In this document: in pieces, positions 1-6,604 of the stretch
Layout: the number at the start of each line of letters is the position of its first letter
Position numbering within the stretch: the first letter of the stretch is position 1
Source of the DNA: Candidatus Hydrogenedentota bacterium
GTDB taxonomy: Bacteria > Spirochaetota > Leptospiria > Turneriellales > J094
Reading direction: 5' to 3'
Assembly: GCA_003695005.1 (NCBI GenBank)
Contig: RFJE01000306.1
Span: 1-6,869, forward strand
DNA: 6,869 nt
Translations under genes and position numbers: made by a program
The notes under the pieces: generated by a model
The model's input: only the letters and a program-made list of their open reading frames with translations
What the model was told of the DNA's origin: nothing
Databases searched by the model: none

Positions 1-2054
1 TAAAAAACCCCGCACGTATTTTCAATAAAATTCCATTAGGGAAAGAATTTATTTTCGGAGGGGGACTTTTAGATAAAGGAAACAAAGTTGCAGTCTATAC
101 CGGACAAAATGAAATTTTAATCTTGGATATTAATCAAAATAAAGTATTAAAACGATTTTCTGTTTCTTTAAAAAACCAAGATGCTGCTTCTCGATTTTAT
201 GTGGAGCCAAATGGAAAATTTGCTCTTTTATCCACAGATTTAGGAATTTTATACCAAATTGATTTATCGAGCGGAAGTAAAGAGAAACTTTATTCCGGTT
301 CCACCATGAGTGTCTTACGGTTCTTCCCCAAAGAAAAGATGTTTGCTTTTGGAACAGATTCCGGAGAAGTCTTTGTCTATCATTATCAGGAGGATGCGGC
401 GGAAGAAGTGCTGCACTGGAAAAAAGTTCCTGCTCTACTTTTTGAAAAAGGAGTAGCAAAGTTTTCGCATCAAAAACAAACAGCAATGGAAAGAGTCGAA
501 AGCTTGTTTTTGGATAAGCAAAATAAAATCCTGTATGCGGGATTGTTTAATGGAACTGTATATGGCTATTCTCTAACAAAACACAAGGTTGTATCATCGT
601 ATTTTATTTCCGAGCAATCCGTTTGGTGGCTATATGTTTACAAAAACTTTCTTTATGCTTATTCAGATAAGCAGGTTATAAAGTTGGATATGCAAACAGG
701 TCAAAAACAAATCCTTGCAAAAAGCAAAGCAAGGCCGCTTTATACTTTTTTTCACCAAGGTAATGCTTGGGTATTTTCTGCTGCAAGAGAAGTGGCTTTA
801 TTTCAACCTAACATTGCGAAGTGGAAAATCATTCAAAAGGCAAATATCCTATTTACAAAAATAGAGTTTAAGCAGACAGGAGGAGGGCCACCGGTAGGAG
901 CCCCTGTTCAGGTTGAAATTATGGGAGATGATTTTAGCATATTACGGAAATTAGCAAACCGAGTTAAAGAGCAGTTGCGTACTATGGATGGAGTTTATGA
1001 TATTCGAGACAATTGGGAAACAGGTACCGAAGAGTATCATATTGAAATTGACGAAGAGAGAGCTGCTCTTGCTGGGGTAAGTGTAGCACAAATTGCTTCC
1101 ACTCTGCAAACGGCCTTTGAAGGTCGAGTGGCCACGAGCATTAAAAAAGCAGACGAAGAAATTGATATCCGAGTTATTTTCCCCGAGAATTTAAGAGAGC
1201 GACTTGATTCCTTATCGAAAGTTATGGTTAGAAATCGAGTAGGCAACTTAGTGCCGATTACCGAGTTAGCTTATTTTAAGCGCTATCCCGGGGTTGCCCT
1301 CATTACTCACAAAGACAACCGCCGTACCATTTATGTCAAGGCAAACTTAAATGAGCAAAAAACATCTTCTGTGGCCGTTACGCAAAAATTAAAACCACTT
1401 TTTAAAGAGCTAGAAAAGAAGTATCCCGATTATAATTTAGTAAGTGGAGGGGAGTACGAGGATACACAGGAATCCATGCGCGATTTAGCAAAAGCTGCTG
1501 GAATTGCCATTATGGGTATTGGAGCCATTTTAGTTTTGCTATTTGGAAATGTTCGCCATCCTCGTGTTATTATGATTGCCATTCCCCTTGGATTTATTGG
1601 CGTCTCGATTGCTTTTTTCTTACATAAAATTACAGTGCAGCCAAAACTTGTGTTTAGCTTTTTAGCTTCCATGGGAATTGTGGGCTTGACAGGTGTGGTT
1701 GTGAACGATTCCATTATATTAGTGGATACCATTAATAAGCTTCGACGCACGGGAATGAGTTTACATGATGCAGTCATTTTTGGGGCAAAGCAAAGGTTAC
1801 GGCCTGTGCTTTTAACTACTATCACCACAGTTTTTGGGCTTTTGCCAACGGCGTATGGAATTGGAGGCAGTGATCCGTTCTTAAAGCCAATGGCATTAGC
1901 AATGGCATGGGGGCTTGCTTTTGCAACTATGATTACCCTGTTAGTCATTCCCGGATATTATGTAATATGGGAAGATAGAGGCTTTGTTTTCCATAGAAAT
2001 TATGACAAAGAATTCATTGCATTAGCTCAATTAAGGGAGGAGTCTAATGGCTAA
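1..2054 (+). CDS. Beta-propeller protein fused in frame to the C-terminal part of an RND efflux permease (5' partial)
   Basis: The frame is open from nt 3, so the true start lies outside the window. The first in-frame TTG at 123 sits inside a blade and is not a credible start. The first part (about nt 55-850) reads as WD40/PQQ-like blades of about 35-40 residues. Repeated patterns such as NEILILDINQNKV, GILYQIDLSSG, GEVFVYHY, GTVYGYSL and QVIKLDMQTG mark successive blades. From about nt 860 the protein becomes RND permease: GGPPVGAP, a docking/porter segment (IDEERAALAGVSVAQI, LVPITELA), then five hydrophobic helices at roughly nt 1490-1550, 1560-1620, 1650-1735, 1795-1860 and 1885-1965. These match TM8-TM12 of a 12-helix pump of about 1,040 residues. 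TM1-TM7, the first porter half and the TM4 aspartates are absent, so proton-driven export by this protein alone is not expected. I see no stop or frameshift at the join. The 3' end overlaps the RDD gene. Confidence 0.8.
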   Translation, partial: KNPARIFNKIPLGKEFIFGGGLLDKGNKVAVYTGQNEILILDINQNKVLKRFSVSLKNQDAASRFYVEPNGKFALLSTDLGILYQIDLSSGSKEKLYSGSTMSVLRFFPKEKMFAFGTDSGEVFVYHYQEDAAEEVLHWKKVPALLFEKGVAKFSHQKQTAMERVESLFLDKQNKILYAGLFNGTVYGYSLTKHKVVSSYFISEQSVWWLYVYKNFLYAYSDKQVIKLDMQTGQKQILAKSKARPLYTFFHQGNAWVFSAAREVALFQPNIAKWKIIQKANILFTKIEFKQTGGGPPVGAPVQVEIMGDDFSILRKLANRVKEQLRTMDGVYDIRDNWETGTEEYHIEIDEERAALAGVSVAQIASTLQTAFEGRVATSIKKADEEIDIRVIFPENLRERLDSLSKVMVRNRVGNLVPITELAYFKRYPGVALITHKDNRRTIYVKANLNEQKTSSVAVTQKLKPLFKELEKKYPDYNLVSGGEYEDTQESMRDLAKAAGIAIMGIGAILVLLFGNVRHPRVIMIAIPLGFIGVSIAFFLHKITVQPKLVFSFLASMGIVGLTGVVVNDSIILVDTINKLRRTGMSLHDAVIFGAKQRLRPVLLTTITTVFGLLPTAYGIGGSDPFLKPMALAMAWGLAFATMITLLVIPGYYVIWEDRGFVFHRNYDKEFIALAQLREESNG
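840..887 (+). other. Junction between propeller and RND sequence
   Basis: Upstream of this stretch the translation still follows propeller blade logic (the last blade contains GNAWVFSAAREVALFQ, then KWKIIQKANI). Downstream it follows RND permease sequence, starting around IEFKQTGGGPPVGAP. The GGPP-G-P motif is well known in RND permeases at the entry to the second docking segment. The switch is in frame and falls just after a blade finishes, yet it cuts the RND protein in the middle of its second porter domain. I see no inverted repeats, target duplication or transposase remnant here. The exact base of the join cannot be placed without homologues. Confidence 0.6.
2034..2042 (+). promoter_or_regulatory. 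Strong Shine-Dalgarno for the RDD gene
   Basis: AGGGAGGAG lies 4 nt before the ATG at 2047, inside the last codons of the fusion gene. It fixes the RDD start and suggests translation coupled to the upstream gene, whose TAA is at 2052-2054. Confidence 0.8.
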
Positions 2055-2754
2055 AAAAAAGCAAGTTAAACTTAAGACACAAAATATTGAAGATTTAGTA
2101 GAGAAAATTGATCGTGGGGAGATGGTCATTCACTATGAAGAAATTGAAAAATTACCCCTAGATGAAATTTTAGAAATTTTGGATTTTCTTCGTCGCGAAG
2201 AAATGGAGAAAGCATTTGAAGAAGTTAAAAAAATTTATTTAGCTAAACAACCACCTGCCATAGAAATTCCGGAATCTGATTTAAGAATTTGGTCGTATTA
2301 TTATGACAGGCGTCTCGCTGCTTATCTTTCGGGCTTTCTTGGCCTTATTGGTTATGCAGTGGCAAATTTCTTATGGCCGCATACAGGCCACGAGAAAATT
2401 TCTTTTCCTGTTATAATAGCGGTCGGTATATTCTTTTTCTCGCAATTTATTGGTAGGATTTTTTTAGCAAGGCATGAATCAAAATATGGAAAACCAACCC
2501 CCGGCTCATCCCGTCATAGAGAAAAATTAGGTTTGCGCATTGTAAATAAACAAGGAAAACCAATTTCTTTTTTACGAGCCTTTGTACGAGGGCTTTTGCG
2601 ATCTTTTCCGCTTTCCCCTATCATGCTTTTAAGTATTGAAATAAGCAAGAAAAAACGCGGCTTCCACGATAAGATTACAGGTACGTATGTAATTCGTCAA
2701 AATGGCGAAGCATCTCCTGAGGAAATTGCACAATTTATTCAAGAAAATATGTAA
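2047..2754 (+). CDS. RDD-family integral membrane protein with N-terminal helical extension
   Basis: This 235-residue protein has an acidic, helix-prone N-terminal region (about residues 10-66, rich in E, K and L) followed by an RDD domain. The domain shows the arginine pair at 88-89 (YYYDRRLAAYL), hydrophobic segments at about 91-110 and 119-140, the typical GLRIVNKQGKPISFLRAFVRGLLR stretch (about 162-185, split by a loop), and FHDKITGTYVI with Asp208. RDD proteins are inner-membrane proteins; some are implicated in ion or compatible-solute transport, but most have no assigned function. The Asp normally following the Arg in the first helix appears to be Ser95 here. The N-terminal extension is not part of the core family and I do not recognise it. 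The start is set by a strong ribosome binding site. The gene overlaps the fusion gene by 8 nt, so they are probably co-transcribed. Confidence 0.8.
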   Translation: MAKKKQVKLKTQNIEDLVEKIDRGEMVIHYEEIEKLPLDEILEILDFLRREEMEKAFEEVKKIYLAKQPPAIEIPESDLRIWSYYYDRRLAAYLSGFLGLIGYAVANFLWPHTGHEKISFPVIIAVGIFFFSQFIGRIFLARHESKYGKPTPGSSRHREKLGLRIVNKQGKPISFLRAFVRGLLRSFPLSPIMLLSIEISKKKRGFHDKITGTYVIRQNGEASPEEIAQFIQENM

Positions 2755-2793
2755 TTTCCTTTAAGATTTTTCCAATGTTCCGATTTATATATT

Positions 2794-3024
2794 GTGGAAC
2801 TGAGCATAAAAGTAGAACGCAAGGACAATGAGTATTTAGCAAGTTGTCCTGAATTAGATATTTTTTGTTACGGGCCAACCCCGGAAAAGGCACGACTTCG
2901 GCTGCAAAAAGTAATGGTCTTTTATGCAGAAACAGCATCACAACTGGGTTACAATATTGATGCAGAGGAATTACTTACTTCTCTGAAAGATGCTGTTCCT
3001 AATGTGACTTCTTTTTTTCAGTAA
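2794..3024 (+). CDS. HicB-like small protein (orphan antitoxin-type fold)
   Basis: The 76-residue product begins with the beta-beta-alpha pattern of HicB-like domains: KVERKDNEYLASCPELDIF, then a G-x-TPEKA turn into a helix (residues about 3-48). HicB antitoxins neutralise HicA RNases, but many HicB-like proteins are solitary. No HicA (a small basic protein with a GSH motif) is found beside it here. The C-terminal 25 residues are not a recognisable ribbon-helix-helix or HTH DNA-binding domain, so autoregulation by this protein is uncertain. The best start is GTG at 2794 and no Shine-Dalgarno precedes it. The ATG at 2775 is out of frame and soon meets a stop. The frame is open back to the RDD stop at 2752-2754, so translation may depend on the upstream gene or begin at a non-standard codon. 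The gene ends directly against the convergent TolB-like gene. Confidence 0.65.
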   Translation: MELSIKVERKDNEYLASCPELDIFCYGPTPEKARLRLQKVMVFYAETASQLGYNIDAEELLTSLKDAVPNVTSFFQ

Positions 3025-3900
3025 TTAAAAACCTGTTTTATAAATAGCATAAGCACCCTCGCGGTTACTAATAAAGTATAATATTCTTTTTTTCGTATCC
3101 ATCACAGGGTACATATCTTGTGCAGGATCTTTTGTTATTTGAACGGGATCTTGGTCTGGGCTTGTACCAATTAAATAAATATCGTTATTTCCTGCAGCAT
3201 TGGAAACCGCAAATAAAAATTTACCGTGAAAATCTCGGCTTGGCTGAAACGTAAATCCATTGGGGTTATTGAGTTTTTCCACCGTTAGGTTGGATAAGTT
3301 TAGTTTGTGAATAGCGAATTGGCCTTCGCGATTGGAGTAAAAAAATACACTTTTGCCATCCGAAGAAAACTTAGGTCCGAAATCAAAAAAGGATGATTGG
3401 GTAAGGCGCATCTCTTTTCTTGTGTTTAAGTCCATTTTATACAAACTGTAACTGCCTTCCCGACGAGAATAATAAACTAAATATTTTCCATCTGCTGAAA
3501 TATCGGGAAACTCGCACCAATACCCGGCAGGACTAATTTGTTCCGAGTGGGGAGCACCACTCACGGGCAGCTGAATTCGATAGATGCCACCAAATGTCTT
3601 TTCGTTCGAGAAGTAATACAAGAATTTTCCATCCGGGGAAAAAACCGGCTGTGACTCTAACGCATCAGAAATAGGGAGATTTTGCTTTTCTTTTGTTGCT
3701 AAGTTTAAAAGAACAATGTCTCCTTTATTATCTCGTTGTGTTGAGCTAAAGGCAAGTTTTTTTCCATCGGGAGAAAGAGCTAGTGTCTGTAATTTCCCTT
3801 CACCGGTATAAACTTTTACAGCACCCGATACTTTAATAGAAATCGCATAGTGAGAAGCAAAGGTAGTAATAAAAAACCAAAGCAGTATTTTAAACTTCAT
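3025..3900 (-). CDS. Exported TolB-like six-bladed beta-propeller protein
   Basis: The 291-residue product starts with a Sec-type signal sequence (MKFKILLWFFITTFASHYA, cleavage probably near residue 19-24). Six PD40/TolB-type repeats follow, at about residues 39-66, 84-109, 131-156, 175-200, 218-245 and 263-290. The typical SPDGKKLAFSS / SPDGKFLYYFSN / SADGKYLVYYS / SSDGKSVFFYSN cores are clear, and the fifth and sixth repeats are more degenerate. The protein ends with the last blade, so it is essentially signal plus propeller. It lacks the N-terminal domain of TolB proper, and no tol-pal genes are nearby, so I do not call it tolB. The likely site is the periplasm or outer face, as a binding scaffold. 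The start is supported by AGGAG 9 nt upstream. The gene overlaps cinA by 11 nt and is the last of the minus-strand unit. Confidence 0.85.
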   Translation of the reverse strand: MKFKILLWFFITTFASHYAISIKVSGAVKVYTGEGKLQTLALSPDGKKLAFSSTQRDNKGDIVLLNLATKEKQNLPISDALESQPVFSPDGKFLYYFSNEKTFGGIYRIQLPVSGAPHSEQISPAGYWCEFPDISADGKYLVYYSRREGSYSLYKMDLNTRKEMRLTQSSFFDFGPKFSSDGKSVFFYSNREGQFAIHKLNLSNLTVEKLNNPNGFTFQPSRDFHGKFLFAVSNAAGNNDIYLIGTSPDQDPVQITKDPAQDMYPVMDTKKRILYFISNREGAYAIYKTGF

Positions 3901-5143
3901 GGTTTTTTTCTCCTATGGCAACAAACCGTGATACAGCAGATCTAGAACAAGAGTGTCCTTTTAACATAGAAAGAAGTCCTAAATAGCCGGCGTAAACAGC
4001 TACAAGACGAAATCTTTTTCGGCCAAGTGGAAACAGAAATTTAGCCACCCTTGTCTCTCCACTCTTCGCCACAGCACAAAATAAAGTTCCCACTGGCTTT
4101 TCTAAGCTACCACCGGTTGGACCTGCAATCCCTGTCCAACTAATGGCATACGTAGCACCTGTGTTTTTACGAGCACCTTCTGCCATTTCCAGAGCTGTTT
4201 GTTGGCTAACAGCACCATATTTTATAAGTGTGGATTCTTTTACATTTAATACATTTTTTTTAACACTGTTATGATAACAAACTAAAGACCCTAAAAAAAC
4301 TTCGGATGATCCGGGCATATCCGTAAAAATTTTTCCTGCTAATCCACCGGTGCAACTTTCTGCAAAAGCAAGAGTTTCTTTTTTGGATTTCAGGATCTCA
4401 AAAATAGATTGTTCAGGGTTTTCCATAATACAAGCAGAAAATTTTTCTTGTATTTGCTCTGTAAAAGAACGCAGCACATCAGAGTGATTAGATTGCACAA
4501 ATAAGCGGCATCCATAAGGTAGTGCATGCACTCCTACTTCGACTTCTTCGGGAATCTCTAATTGAGAAAATAAATCACTTTCTCCAATACCCCAAATAGG
4601 TAAAATAATTGGCTTTGGTTTCTGCAAAACATGCTTCTGTAAAATATCCCGCACAGTTTCCCACATAGGTTTTACTTCTAAAGGAAATCCGGGTAGAGCC
4701 ACTAAAGCAAGAGAAGGAGCAAAAAACCCGGGAGCTAAGCCAATTTTATTTTCAATGACTTCTACGCCGGATGGAATTCTGCCTTGGCGTAAAGCACGCT
4801 TTAAGAAATTTTTATCTTTTTTTCGAAATACAGCACGAATCCTTCTTTCGGCTGGTGGATGCAATGTTGGCTCGACGGAAAGAAGGTCACTAATAATATC
4901 TACGGTTTTGTCATCTTCTGTTGGTCCGAGTCCCCCTGTCATAATAATAAAAAAATCCTGATGTAAATCTAAAATTGCTTTTTTGACTTCTTCCTCATGA
5001 TCCGGCAAAATTCTAGCTTCTCCTAACTCCATGCCTTCTGCTTGTAGAGCTTCTGCAAAAAAAGAAACATGAGCATCCTGCACGTATCCTTTTGTAACTT
5101 CGCTACCAACCACTAACAAAGCAACAGCAGGAAACATCTGCAT
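3890..5143 (-). CDS. cinA: CinA-family protein: MoaB-like N-terminal domain plus PncC-type NMN amidohydrolase domain
   Basis: This is a full two-domain CinA of 417 residues, a normal length for the family. The N-terminal MoaB/MogA-like domain (about 5-170) carries GSEVTKG, the signature GGLGPTEDDKT (70-80), GLAPGF (135-140) and LPGFPLEVKPM (150-160). In characterised CinA proteins this domain is an ADP-ribose pyrophosphatase. The C-terminal domain (about 245-397) carries AESCTGG with the catalytic-type Ser263, then PGSSEVFLGSLVCYHNSVKK, YGAVSQQTALEMAEGAR and TGIAGPTGG. This is the pattern of nicotinamide-nucleotide amidase, which recycles deamidable NMN into NaMN for NAD synthesis. The protein is cytoplasmic. 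The last 20 residues or so are a tail beyond the conserved fold. The start follows the SPFH stop by 4 nt with no good ribosome binding site, so coupling is likely; a second ATG lies at codon 3. No recA is in view, so a competence role is not supported here. Confidence 0.95.
   Translation of the reverse strand: MQMFPAVALLVVGSEVTKGYVQDAHVSFFAEALQAEGMELGEARILPDHEEEVKKAILDLHQDFFIIMTGGLGPTEDDKTVDIISDLLSVEPTLHPPAERRIRAVFRKKDKNFLKRALRQGRIPSGVEVIENKIGLAPGFFAPSLALVALPGFPLEVKPMWETVRDILQKHVLQKPKPIILPIWGIGESDLFSQLEIPEEVEVGVHALPYGCRLFVQSNHSDVLRSFTEQIQEKFSACIMENPEQSIFEILKSKKETLAFAESCTGGLAGKIFTDMPGSSEVFLGSLVCYHNSVKKNVLNVKESTLIKYGAVSQQTALEMAEGARKNTGATYAISWTGIAGPTGGSLEKPVGTLFCAVAKSGETRVAKFLFPLGRKRFRLVAVYAGYLGLLSMLKGHSCSRSAVSRFVAIGEKNHEV
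3910..3914 (-). promoter_or_regulatory. Shine-Dalgarno for the TolB-like gene
   Basis: On the minus strand AGGAG is followed by nine bases and then the ATG at 3900. The site lies inside the last codons of cinA. This supports the overlapping start and translational coupling of the two genes. Confidence 0.75.
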
Positions 5144-5147
5144 TTGC

Positions 5148-5939
5148 TTATTTCATTGGCATTAAGATGTTACTATTACCACCCATGTATTGCGGTAATT
5201 TCCCATCCCACTTTTTAATCCATTCTAGTTTAACCACATCCGGACTTACGGACCTTGCTAATTTCGACTGTTCATACGCTTTAGCATCGGCTAAAATGCG
5301 CACTCGCCTTGCTTCTTCTTCGGCTTGTCGTCTTTCATACTCTTTAGTTTTTATTTTTTGGTCTTGGATTTGCTTTTCTTCTACACTCTTCGAATAAGCT
5401 TCAGAAAATGAGATGTTCATAATACTCACATCTTGCAATATAATAAAATAATTTTTTAGTTTTTCCCGCAAAAGTTTTAATGTATGGTTTCTTAATTCTT
5501 CTCGCTTGGTAATGACTTCTGCAATTTTAAATTTTGCTGTGGAAGCTTTAATAGACTCTTCCATGGCAGGAACAATCACTTTAGCTACGTAATCTGGCCC
5601 TATTTGTTGGTGCAATCTTGCCACTTCTTTTGCATCAATTTTATAGTTAATGGCAAGCCGTACCTTAATATCTTGCAAATCAGCTGTTGAACATTCCGAT
5701 TCCGATTCAAACTTCATGGTACGGACATCATACCTTTCCACAGAATAGACAAATGGCATTACAAAATGCATCCCTTCTCCAAGAGGAGTCATTTGAACCC
5801 CACTCACGCGGGATACGACAACACCACGCTCACCTGCTCCAATAACCACAAAGGGATTGATAATGATAAGGGCAATAAACAATAAAAGAACTACAATCCC
5901 TTGTACAACCCATTTATTTGTCTTTTGATTCTCACTCAT
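5148..5939 (-). CDS. SPFH/prohibitin-family membrane protein
   Basis: The 263-residue product has a short polar N-terminus and one membrane helix at about 11-33. A prohibitin-type SPFH domain follows (about 34-180): GAGERGVVVSRVSG, PLGEGMHFVMPFV, YDVRTMKFE, DLQDIKVRLAINYKID and a VIVPAMEESIKA stretch. An Ala/Glu/Arg-rich coiled coil spans about 180-228, and the C-terminal KLEWIKKWDGKLPQYMGG is characteristic of bacterial prohibitin homologues. Such proteins form ring or cage oligomers at the inner membrane and can hold membrane proteases such as FtsH or organise membrane domains. The partner cannot be told here. The length is usual for the family. It lies 41 nt after gspJ and 4 nt before cinA. 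No clear Shine-Dalgarno precedes the ATG at 5939, which is nevertheless well placed before the membrane helix. Confidence 0.92.
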   Translation of the reverse strand: MSENQKTNKWVVQGIVVLLLFIALIIINPFVVIGAGERGVVVSRVSGVQMTPLGEGMHFVMPFVYSVERYDVRTMKFESESECSTADLQDIKVRLAINYKIDAKEVARLHQQIGPDYVAKVIVPAMEESIKASTAKFKIAEVITKREELRNHTLKLLREKLKNYFIILQDVSIMNISFSEAYSKSVEEKQIQDQKIKTKEYERRQAEEEARRVRILADAKAYEQSKLARSVSPDVVKLEWIKKWDGKLPQYMGGNSNILMPMK

Positions 5940-5980
5940 ATTGCGAGCGTAAAACGAGAAGGTATGATGGCAACTTTTTT

Positions 5981-6604
5981 TTACATAGCGCGGATATTTA
6001 TTTGCGGGGCCGTTTGGAATTTATACTCTTCTTCTTTGCCAGTAGAACTATCTTGCCAACGAATGGTAATTTGCACATACGGCGGTAGTCTTTTTCGTAC
6101 TTTATACGACCATTCATCGAACCAGTCTTCACCGTTTAGAGAAAATTCCACAATAAACGAAGTAATGTGATGTACCATAGGAATTGGAATACCTGCTTCG
6201 GGATTTTCATAATCTACAAACGCTGAATTTTTTCTATATAAAGTTATCCCTTCATCCGTTTTTTTTACATACCATGTTACACTAAATACAGAAGTTTGCA
6301 GTAGAGTAGGATTGGCATATAACGTTGTGGCTACAAAATTTAACGTATCAAACCTGCCGGATAACTCTTGGCCTTTGTATGCTTCAAAAAAAGTTTTTGG
6401 ATTCCAGCTTGGTGCGTAGGCATTGCGAATATCAGCCGAAAGTGCACCCGCTGCCGTTAATATCTCGGCGCGCATCGAAGCAGATTGTGCCGAGGTGTAT
6501 GTTAAATTTTTCAGGCTCATATATAAAGAAAAAACACCGGTTAGCAAAAAGGCAGTTAGTCCAATTACAATTAAAAGTTCAATTAACGTAAAACCACGCT
6601 TCAT
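5981..6604 (-). CDS. gspJ: Type II secretion minor pseudopilin, GspJ type
   Basis: The 207-residue product begins with a class III prepilin leader, MKRG, and then FTLIELLIVIGLTAFLL. This gives peptidase cleavage between Gly4 and Phe5, with Glu at +5 of the mature protein, and the hydrophobic helix that anchors the subunit before assembly. The rest is a soluble beta-rich domain containing LSADIRNA, LNFVAT, WYVKKTDEGITLYRK, VHHITSFIVEFSLNG and PPYVQITIRW. This order (helix, DIR/RNA region, YRK strand, then 'V..F...Y..G..W' and 'P..V.I.I') is the GspJ/PulJ pattern. Minor pseudopilins I, J and K cap the pseudopilus of a type II secretion system. The start overlaps the stop of the upstream probable gspI (TAATG) and has AGGGG 7 nt before it. 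No gspK follows; the next gene is the SPFH protein. Confidence 0.85.
   Translation of the reverse strand: MKRGFTLIELLIVIGLTAFLLTGVFSLYMSLKNLTYTSAQSASMRAEILTAAGALSADIRNAYAPSWNPKTFFEAYKGQELSGRFDTLNFVATTLYANPTLLQTSVFSVTWYVKKTDEGITLYRKNSAFVDYENPEAGIPIPMVHHITSFIVEFSLNGEDWFDEWSYKVRKRLPPYVQITIRWQDSSTGKEEEYKFQTAPQINIRAM

Noticed and set aside
123..125. TTG as the start of the first gene
   Set aside because: The frame is open to the window edge, and the codons before it (for example VAVYTGQNEILIL) belong to the same propeller blade. The gene is 5' partial.
1430..1948. A 172-codon open frame on the minus strand
   Set aside because: It lies wholly opposite the RND membrane region, has no ribosome binding site I can see, and its translation shows no recognisable fold. 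It is a shadow of the coding strand.
2755..2793. Frameshifted ATG start (2775) for the HicB-like gene
   Set aside because: The ATG is out of frame with the HicB-like sequence and meets TGA after about 18 codons. A frameshift would have to be assumed without other evidence.
3010..3045. Bidirectional terminator between the convergent genes
   Set aside because: The A- and T-runs here (AAAACCTGTTTT) give only an A/T stem without GC pairs, and they lie inside coding sequence.
5940..5980. Promoter or terminator in the 41-nt gap between gspJ and the SPFH gene
   Set aside because: On the minus strand a TTGCCA is present, but nothing like TATAAT lies 16-18 nt after it. The only inverted repeat is a 3-bp CGT/ACG pair, too weak for a terminator.
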